Shown: positions 1 through 4,280 of the stretch, in pieces
Position numbering within the stretch: the stretch's first letter is position 1
Layout: the number at the start of each line of letters is the position of its first letter
Source of the DNA: Phycisphaerae bacterium
GTDB lineage: Bacteria; Planctomycetota; Phycisphaerae; Phycisphaerales; SM1A02
Direction of reading: 5' to 3'
DNA length: 5,989 bases
Assembly (NCBI GenBank): GCA_018663565.1
Contig: JABJQE010000022.1
Coordinates: forward strand, 1-5,989
Position numbers and translations under genes: made by a program
Notes under the pieces: generated by a model
Told to the model about the DNA's origin: nothing
Databases searched by the model: none
The model's input: the letters and a program-made list of their open reading frames with translations, nothing else

Positions 1-1
1 C

Positions 2-352
2 GTCACGGTGAATATCCCAGTCAATCTGACTGGCACGGCCGCAGGCACCAAGGCCGACGGCGCCATGCTTGCGATCATTCGATCTGAAATCGAAATCCGC
101 TGCAAGGTGAAGGACATCCCCTCAGAGATCACCTTCGACATCACCGACATGACGGAAGCCTTGACCATCGGCGAATTGAACTTGCCAGATGGTGTCGAAG
201 CGCTTCTCGACCCCGATAAGCACATCTGCCATATCGAATTCCAGGCTGAGGCCACCGATGATGATGCTGAAGCCACCGAAGCCGATGGCGGCGAGGCACA
301 GCCAGAGGTCATTGCCGAGAAGCCCGATGATGAGACGGAGGGTGAGGGCTGA
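2..352 (+). CDS. rplY: Ribosomal protein bL25 (CTC/TL5 type), C-terminal part; 5' end outside window
   Basis: The reading frame is open at the left edge, so only the last 116 or so residues are visible; the GTG at 8 is an internal valine codon. The stretch beginning VTVNIPVNLTG, followed by IRSEIEIRCKVKDIPSEI and a LNLPDGVEALLDPD segment, matches the beta-rich C-terminal domain of CTC/TL5-type L25, which follows the 5S rRNA-binding N-terminal domain (not visible). bL25 binds 5S rRNA in the central protuberance of the 50S subunit. The last 34 residues form a low-complexity tail with about 15 Asp/Glu and one Lys, which is common in long-form L25. The gene ends 21 nt before pth; L25-pth adjacency is a widespread bacterial arrangement and supports both calls. 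The family assignment is firm; the N-terminal half cannot be judged. Confidence 0.88.
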   Translation, partial: VTVNIPVNLTGTAAGTKADGAMLAIIRSEIEIRCKVKDIPSEITFDITDMTEALTIGELNLPDGVEALLDPDKHICHIEFQAEATDDDAEATEADGGEAQPEVIAEKPDDETEGEG

Positions 353-373
353 GGCCCGAACTGAGTACACACC

Positions 374-973
374 ATGCGTCTGATCGTTGGCATAGGCAAT
401 CCCGGAACAGAATACGACCGGACCCGACACAATGTTGGGTTTGAGGCGATCGATCGCCTCGCACGTCGCATTGCCCCGGGCGAAATTGCCAGAAGCAAAT
501 TCCAGGGCGCGGTCCTGGAGTCGACGCTAACTGAGGACAAAGTGCTGCTGCTCAAGCCCACCACCTTTGTAAATCGAACCGGCCAAGCAGTCAGCGAAGC
601 GGTTCGGTTCTACAAACTCACGCCTGAAGAAGATCTGCTCGTCCTTGTAGATGACACCTCCCTTCCATGTGGACGGATTCGCGTTCGCGAGTCGGGTGGC
701 ACTGGCGGGCACAATGGTCTTCGCGACATCACGTCCCATCTTGGGACCGACCGATGGGCTCGTGTGCGCATCGGCATCGATGCACCTGGACAGATTCCCC
801 TGTCCTCGTATGTGCTCGGGCGGTTTCGCGACGATCAAGTTGATGATGTCGAACTGGGCATAGAACAGGCCGCCGATGCGGCCAATTGCTGGATAACCCG
901 CGGCACTACCGCCGCCATGAACGCGTTCAACGCCGACCGGGAGCCAAGTGGCTCACCGGAGGAGAAACTCTGA
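374..973 (+). CDS. pth: Peptidyl-tRNA hydrolase (Pth)
   Basis: Pth cleaves the ester bond of peptidyl-tRNAs that drop off stalled ribosomes and so recycles tRNA in the cytoplasm. The 199-residue length is typical. It opens with the canonical MRLIVGIGNPG, which fixes the ATG start although the Shine-Dalgarno is weak (a TGAG at 362-365). Expected active-site residues are present: Asn9, His19 in TRHNVGF, Asn67 in FVNRTG, Asp93 in LVDD, and Asn114 within GGTGGHNGLRDI (108-119). The conserved YVLGRF segment (146-151) is also seen. One departure is that the usual DDLDLP loop reads DDTSLPCG (93-100); the catalytic aspartate is kept but the second acidic position is Ser. The gene lies 21 nt after L25 and its stop is one base before the rpsF ATG, so co-transcription with rpsF and probable translational coupling are inferred. 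Confidence 0.97.
   Translation: MRLIVGIGNPGTEYDRTRHNVGFEAIDRLARRIAPGEIARSKFQGAVLESTLTEDKVLLLKPTTFVNRTGQAVSEAVRFYKLTPEEDLLVLVDDTSLPCGRIRVRESGGTGGHNGLRDITSHLGTDRWARVRIGIDAPGQIPLSSYVLGRFRDDQVDDVELGIEQAADAANCWITRGTTAAMNAFNADREPSGSPEEKL
937..964 (+). promoter_or_regulatory. Hairpin abutting the rpsF ribosome binding site (candidate leader control element)
   Basis: Inside the last codons of pth, GAGCC (941-945) pairs with GGCTC (950-954) around the loop AAGT. CCGG (937-940) can extend the stem with CCGG (956-959) across a bulged A955. The right arm ends in the first two bases of the rpsF Shine-Dalgarno GGAGGAG (958-964), which sits 10 nt before the ATG, so folding would partly mask it. In many bacteria the bS6-bS18 complex represses rpsF through a leader hairpin with an unpaired CCG. 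A CCG occurs here in the right flank, but I cannot show that this matches that motif. The fold is visible; the regulatory role is speculative. Confidence 0.3.
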
Positions 974-974
974 C

Positions 975-1514
975 ATGTCAGAAATCACGATCAATACGTA
1001 CGAGGCCATGTTCCTCTTCCCCCAATCAGCCACTGCCAATCTTGGCGAGGCAAGCGACCACGTGCTTGCTCACCTCGAGAAGGTCGGCGCCGAAGTCATG
1101 GCATTCCGCAAGTGGGATGACCGCCGACTCGCATTCCCCATCAAGGGCAATACGCGTGGTGTCTTCTTCCTGGGGTACTTCAAACTCTCTGGCGACAAAA
1201 TGGCGTCCCTCGAGCGAAACCTGCTGCTCTCTGAAGACCTCGTCCGCTTCCTGATTACGCGGGCAGATCACCTCTCGGTCGAGCAGATTGAAGAGACCGA
1301 AGGCCGCACCGACCTCGCCGAAGAGATCAAACTCCGCGGCGAGCAGAAGACCGACGAAGCGGCCAGCTCCGTGCGAGTAACCACAAAGTCTGAGCGAGAG
1401 ACCACAGAGGCCACTGACGAAGAGGCAAAGCCTGCTGCTGAGACTGAAACTGAGGCGACCGAAGAGGATCTTGCGGAATCAGCCACAGAGACTGAAGAAA
1501 CCACCGCTTCGTGA
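975..1514 (+). CDS. rpsF: Ribosomal protein bS6 with long acidic C-terminal tail
   Basis: bS6 is a 30S platform protein that binds 16S rRNA as a partner of bS18. The ATG at 975 is chosen because it follows a strong GGAGGAG at 958-964 and gives the family-typical NTYEAMFLF opening; an in-frame GTG at 948 would add nine unconserved residues and precede the ribosome binding site. Residues 1-105 carry the fold: the first strand (7-15), KWDDRRLAFPIKGNTRGVFF (46-65) matching the WGRRxLAYPIxK region, and LERNLLLSEDLVRFLITR (79-96). The usual length is about 95-135 residues, but this protein has 179. Residues 106-179 form a disordered-looking tail rich in Glu, Thr and Ala. The start is one base after the pth stop, and ssb follows after 87 nt. 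The identification is firm; the role of the tail is unknown. Confidence 0.95.
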   Translation: MSEITINTYEAMFLFPQSATANLGEASDHVLAHLEKVGAEVMAFRKWDDRRLAFPIKGNTRGVFFLGYFKLSGDKMASLERNLLLSEDLVRFLITRADHLSVEQIEETEGRTDLAEEIKLRGEQKTDEAASSVRVTTKSERETTEATDEEAKPAAETETEATEEDLAESATETEETTAS

Positions 1515-1540
1515 ACCTCAAGCGTTTTGGCAATTCTTCG

Positions 1541-1567
1541 CTGACCCCCCCCGGTGTCGTGTAGAAT
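1541..1567 (+). promoter_or_regulatory. Possible weak promoter ahead of ssb
   Basis: The 87-nt rpsF-ssb gap contains TAGAAT at 1562-1567, one mismatch from a sigma70 -10 box. It is preceded by CTGACC (1541-1546), a four-of-six match to a -35 box, with a short 15-nt spacer. A second option, TTCGCT at 1537-1542, gives a long 19-nt spacer. The spacer includes a run of eight C residues (1545-1552). Transcription would begin about 28 nt before the ssb ATG, leaving room for the GAAGGA ribosome binding site at 1587-1592. The -10 is credible, the -35 is poor, and read-through from rpsF may be enough. Confidence 0.28.
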
Positions 1568-1601
1568 CCCCGCCTTAGGCTTGGATGAAGGACCCAGAAC
1601 A

Positions 1602-2042
1602 ATGGCTGGAAATGTCAACAAAGTATTCCTGATGGGCAACCTCACGCGGGACGTGCAACTGAAGCACACCGCGAACAACACCGCCATCGCGAACTTCGGT
1701 ATTGCCGTCAACCGCCGGTACCGCAATAGCAATGGTGAGAATCAGGAAGAGACCACATTCGTCGACTGCGAAGCATGGGCTCGCACCGCCGAGACAATGG
1801 CGAAATACCTGACCAAGGGGCGGCCTGTCTTTGTAGAGGGGCGACTTCGTCTCAACGAGTGGCAAGATCGCGATGGCAACAAGCGATCCAAACTTCTCGT
1901 AGTTGTTGACACCTTTACGTTTGTTGATAGCCGCCAGGGCGGCGGATCACAAGGTGGTTCACAAGGTGGTTCACACCAGCAAGAACCGGCCAATACTGGC
2001 GGCTACGGCAGTGGTCCCTCCAACGACGATATTCCGTTCTGA
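1602..2042 (+). CDS. ssb: Single-stranded DNA-binding protein (SSB)
   Basis: SSB coats single-stranded DNA in replication, recombination and repair and recruits partners through its C-terminal tip. The ATG at 1602 is preceded by GAAGGA (1587-1592) with a 9-nt spacer and yields NKVFLMGNLTRDVQL, the standard first OB-fold strand; the 16 codons upstream in frame are not conserved and are rejected. The OB fold spans about residues 4-110, with the ANFGIAVNRRY segment (30-40), FVDCEAWARTAETMAKYL (53-70) and the GRPVFVEGRLRLNEW loop (73-87). A Gly/Gln/Ser-rich linker (111-140) follows, then the acidic tip NDDIPF (141-146), which matches the DDIPF consensus. The 146-residue length is normal. Its position after rpsF is the conserved bacterial rpsF-ssb arrangement. 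Confidence 0.98.
   Translation: MAGNVNKVFLMGNLTRDVQLKHTANNTAIANFGIAVNRRYRNSNGENQEETTFVDCEAWARTAETMAKYLTKGRPVFVEGRLRLNEWQDRDGNKRSKLLVVVDTFTFVDSRQGGGSQGGSQGGSHQQEPANTGGYGSGPSNDDIPF
1947..1975 (+). repeat. 12-bp tandem repeat in the ssb linker
   Basis: The unit TCACAAGGTGGT occurs twice without mismatch (1947-1958 and 1959-1970) and begins a third time (1971-1975). It encodes the repeated SQGG of the SSB linker and keeps frame. It probably arose by slippage or duplication in a region under weak length constraint. Confidence 0.85.
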
Positions 2043-2094
2043 TTTGATTTGATTCATGCGACTTCCGACGTTGGAAGCCGCAACCACTGACGCT

Positions 2095-2134
2095 GGGGCG
2101 CCGCGGCAAGGCGCTCCTCAACTCCTCAAGGAGG
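2095..2134 (+). promoter_or_regulatory. Structured rplI leader with anti-Shine-Dalgarno repeats
   Basis: In the 101-nt ssb-rplI gap, GGGGCGCC (2095-2102) can pair with GGCGCTCC (2110-2117) around a 7-nt loop, with one G-U pair. Overlapping the right arm, CTCCTCAA is present twice in tandem (2114-2121 and 2122-2129), directly before the GGAGG of the strong ribosome binding site AAGGAGG (2128-2134, 9 nt from the ATG). Either CTCC copy can pair with GGAG (2130-2133), and copy 1 cannot do so while in the upstream stem. The arrangement allows alternative open and closed ribosome binding site states. A smaller hairpin, CTTCC (2062-2066) with GGAAG (2073-2077), lies upstream. The pairings are visible; regulation is inferred. 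Confidence 0.35.
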
Positions 2135-2143
2135 ACACCGCAT

Positions 2144-2737
2144 ATGAGCCGTAGAACAATTGAACTTTTGTTGAATGAGAATGTCGAGAACCTCGGCATC
2201 GTGGGCGATGTCGTGAAGGTCCGTACGGGCTACGCACGCAACTTCCTGCTTCCCATGCAGATTGCTGAGGTTCCAAGCGACGAACGCATCGCCGAACTCC
2301 AGGCCGAGCGTACAACCGCCCTCGCTCAGGTCGCTGCCCAACGCAACGACCGCGAAAAACTCACAGCACGCATGGAAGAAGTCGAGCTCACGCTCGTCCG
2401 ATCCTGCAACGACCGTGGTGGCCTATATGGCTCCGTCACGCAGCGTGACATCACCGAAGCGCTCGAGCAGGTTGGATTCGGCGGCATTGAAATACGCGCG
2501 GTCCGCCTTCCCTCATCCATTCGTCGAATTGGTACCTATGAGATTCCAATTCAATTCGAGGCTGACCTCCGCGTTGAGATCACGCTCATTGTTGAACCTG
2601 ACCAACCGCTCGAAGAGCGAAACGAGATGGAGTTTGACGATGAGGGCGAGTTGATCGAGAAGGCTGTAGCCGCCCCAGCACCGCCTGCCCAAGCCCCTGC
2701 GGCCGAGCCAGAAGAAGCACCTACTGCTGAAGGCTGA
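2144..2737 (+). CDS. rplI: Ribosomal protein bL9 with Ala/Pro/Glu-rich tail
   Basis: bL9 binds 23S rRNA near the base of the L1 stalk on the 50S subunit and helps maintain reading frame. The ATG at 2144 has an excellent AAGGAGG at 2128-2134. The N-terminal domain shows the family signature, with LGIVGDVVKVRTGYARNFLL (17-36), although the usual Gly after LLP is replaced (LLPMQIAEV, 36-43). A long charged connecting helix follows (about 45-78). The C-terminal domain includes RGGLYGSVTQRDITEAL (91-107) and ends near EITLIVEP (145-152). Most bL9 proteins have about 150 residues; this one has 197. The excess (about 153-197) is acidic and then Ala/Pro-rich and looks disordered. It is the last gene of the forward block and ends 14 nt before a strong hairpin. 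Confidence 0.96.
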   Translation: MSRRTIELLLNENVENLGIVGDVVKVRTGYARNFLLPMQIAEVPSDERIAELQAERTTALAQVAAQRNDREKLTARMEEVELTLVRSCNDRGGLYGSVTQRDITEALEQVGFGGIEIRAVRLPSSIRRIGTYEIPIQFEADLRVEITLIVEPDQPLEERNEMEFDDEGELIEKAVAAPAPPAQAPAAEPEEAPTAEG

Positions 2738-2751
2738 ACCGAATCTCCCCA

Positions 2752-2801
2752 ATATGACAAGGGCTCAGGCATCCAATGTGATACCTGAGCCCTTGTCATA
2801 T
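2752..2801. terminator. Long hairpin between convergent genes, probable bidirectional terminator
   Basis: The left arm 2752-2773 and right arm 2780-2801 are each 22 nt and complementary at 21 positions; the one mismatch is C2770 opposite A2783. The loop CAATGT is 6 nt. The stem core is ACAAGGGCTCAGG. It starts 14 nt after the rplI stop and ends 29 nt before the stop of the convergent gene on the minus strand, so it can serve both transcripts. There is no clear T-tract on either side, so it is not a textbook intrinsic terminator; it could act by a U-independent route or as a transcript-end stabiliser. Confidence 0.72.
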
Positions 2802-2830
2802 GTGTTCTGAACACGCTGCGGAAGATCCTC

Positions 2831-3229
2831 TCACGCCACCTCAGGACGCCCCACCGAAATCGCTTCCTGAGCCGCCGCGCCATACATCAGTTCGAGATAA
2901 CACGCGATATAGTCAAGAATGCTCGTCGCCATCGGAATGTCCGGGTTGCTCGTCGCGCCGGATGGTTCAAATCGCATGCCCTTGAATCGCCGAACAGCGT
3001 CGTCAATCGGCAATCCGTACTGCAGGGAAATCGAGAAGCTTCGGCAGAAGCCCTGGATAAGACCGGAGAGGGTTGAGCCCTCTTTGCTCATCTTGATGAA
3101 GATCTCACCTGGCCGACCATCGTCAAAAAGACCAACCGTCAAATACCCCTCAAAGCCGGCCACTGCAAACTTGTGAGTGGTCGATTCGCGGGTGGTGGGC
3201 AAAATCTCGCGTTGGCGATCGGTCAGCAT
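2831..3229 (-). CDS. Stand-alone C-terminal domain of B12-dependent (class II) ribonucleotide reductase, NrdJ/TSCPD type
   Basis: The 132 residues align by eye with the C-terminal region of vitamin B12-dependent ribonucleotide reductase NrdJ. Shared segments are LPTTRESTTHKF (10-21), AGFEGYLTVGLFDDGRPGEI (24-43), the near-invariant IFIKMSKEGSTLSGL (43-57), SLQYGLP (68-74) and RFEPSGATSNPDIPMA (86-101) followed by ILDYI. The catalytic barrel of the reductase (usually 600 or more residues) is absent. The frame starts at a good ATG with AAGGAAG at 3238-3244, 8 nt upstream, so this looks like a complete small gene and not a fragment. It has only two cysteines (62 and 110) and lacks the CxxC thiol-relay pair of many reductase tails. 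It may assist a class II reductase encoded elsewhere, as in split NrdJ systems, or be a regulator; the sequence does not decide. The domain family is confident, the function is not. Confidence 0.88.
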   Translation of the reverse strand: MLTDRQREILPTTRESTTHKFAVAGFEGYLTVGLFDDGRPGEIFIKMSKEGSTLSGLIQGFCRSFSISLQYGLPIDDAVRRFKGMRFEPSGATSNPDIPMATSILDYIACYLELMYGAAAQEAISVGRPEVA

Positions 3230-3292
3230 GCGGTCGTCTTCCTTGACTCTCAGAACGGCTCATGTGACACAAGCGGCCAAACGAGCAGCGTA

Positions 3293-3308
3293 ACCACATC
3301 CATGTGGT
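3293..3308. promoter_or_regulatory. Palindromic site upstream of the NrdJ-C gene (possible operator)
   Basis: ACCACAT (3293-3299) and ATGTGGT (3302-3308) are perfect inverted 7-bp arms around CC, about 64-79 nt before the ATG of the minus-strand NrdJ-C gene. The position in the 136-nt gap 3230-3365 suits an operator. It does not fit the NrdR box well despite the same 16-bp length, and no second copy is seen one or three helical turns away. I see no convincing -35/-10 pair in this gap. Arms of this length can arise by chance. Confidence 0.22.
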
Positions 3309-3365
3309 CTGTAGCGTGCATCGGCCGAGAAACCGATCGAACTTGAATCACAACTCTTGTCGGAG

Positions 3366-4280
3366 TTAGGGCCCGAGCCCTGACATCATGACGGCGATTG
3401 AAAACACGCCAAGCCCAACCATCAACATGGCAGCTAGCCGGCCCCGCAGATCGGACCACCGGGCCCAGCCCGCGATCAGCCCGCACACGAATAGCAGCAA
3501 CACGCCGGGCAGTAGCAGCATCTCCAGGCCACCTACAGTGCGGTAGCCCACGAACGAAATATCAGTTCCGAAGGTGTTGAGTAACGTCGCCTGCAGTCCC
3601 TGCTGGCCGAGCAATCCAATCGCAATCACTGGTCCAAGCATGGCGGCCCAGCCGGTCGACACAATCGCCCGCCGCCGGCCCAGATGTAATGATGTCCGCC
3701 ACACGATCAGGCCAGCAGTCCCGAGCACCACCAGCATCAGCGGCCACCCGGCCGTCGACTGCGCGCCAACAGCGGCCATCCCGCCGGCGAGCAATACCGC
3801 CAGTATTGCCCAGCCACTCCCTTCGCCCCCATGGCTCTCACCCGCTCGGGGCAGCGTTTCCATCCACAGCAGCACGGCCCCAACGGCAAAGGTCACGATC
3901 ATGATGAATTCAGGCACCCGGCCGGCCACGGCAAGACATAAGAGCAGGACACCTACTGCTGGCCAGGCCAGCGGAATTCGATCATCTGCATGCCACTGGT
4001 CAATCTTCCACCAACGCCCCCCGACAATCAGCAATGGCGCCGCGATGGCCGCAATGAGTGGGCCAACTGAAATAGCGGCAAAGGACCCCATGCTCAGATC
4101 ACCACCCCTCGCAGCGCTCAGTCCAAGAGCAGGCAGCACCACCACGATCGGGATCCACAACACCGTCACGAGCCGAGCTGCACGAGCCGCCTCACGCCGA
4201 ACTCGGACTAGGCGATCACACACCGCCACGAGCGCGATGGCGAGCGGAATCTCCAAGGCCAACATCTGCAGGAGATTCAT
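3366..4280 (-). CDS. Unrecognised polytopic membrane protein (about 10 TM segments)
   Basis: I do not recognise this 304-residue protein. The start is placed at the ATG 4280-4278, which overlaps the mfd stop as ATGA; an upstream ATG at 4373 would add 31 residues without membrane character, lying entirely over the mfd 3' end. A possible ribosome binding site, GGAGTG, lies about 11 nt upstream. Hydrophobic segments lie at about 4-20, 37-55, 66-88, 103-119, 123-141, 157-173, 178-195, 206-226, 250-272 and 281-300. Loops are short; the more polar ones are Arg-rich near 22-36 and WWKIDQWHADD near 90-100. There is no signal-peptide cleavage motif, ATP-binding motif or obvious catalytic cluster. The overlap implies translational coupling to mfd, but that does not define a role. 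It is probably an inner-membrane protein; transporter, ion-channel or structural functions all remain open. Confidence 0.75.
   Translation of the reverse strand: MNLLQMLALEIPLAIALVAVCDRLVRVRREAARAARLVTVLWIPIVVVLPALGLSAARGGDLSMGSFAAISVGPLIAAIAAPLLIVGGRWWKIDQWHADDRIPLAWPAVGVLLLCLAVAGRVPEFIMIVTFAVGAVLLWMETLPRAGESHGGEGSGWAILAVLLAGGMAAVGAQSTAGWPLMLVVLGTAGLIVWRTSLHLGRRRAIVSTGWAAMLGPVIAIGLLGQQGLQATLLNTFGTDISFVGYRTVGGLEMLLLPGVLLLFVCGLIAGWARWSDLRGRLAAMLMVGLGVFSIAVMMSGLGP

Noticed and set aside
948..974. GTG at 948 as the rpsF start
   Set aside because: It precedes the Shine-Dalgarno at 958-964 and adds nine residues not typical of bS6; the ATG at 975 explains both.
1268..1732. A 154-codon minus-strand open frame across the rpsF end and ssb start
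   Set aside because: It overlaps two firmly identified genes, and its Ser/Val-rich part is the antisense of the Glu/Thr-rich bS6 tail.
3293..3308. NrdR box for control of the reductase-like gene
   Set aside because: The 16-bp palindrome agrees with the NrdR consensus at only about half of the positions, and the usual second box about 31 bp away is not seen.
3320..3337. Terminator for the membrane-protein gene formed by ATCGG and CCGAT
   Set aside because: Only a 5-bp stem with an 8-nt loop and no T-tract on the minus strand; too weak to call.
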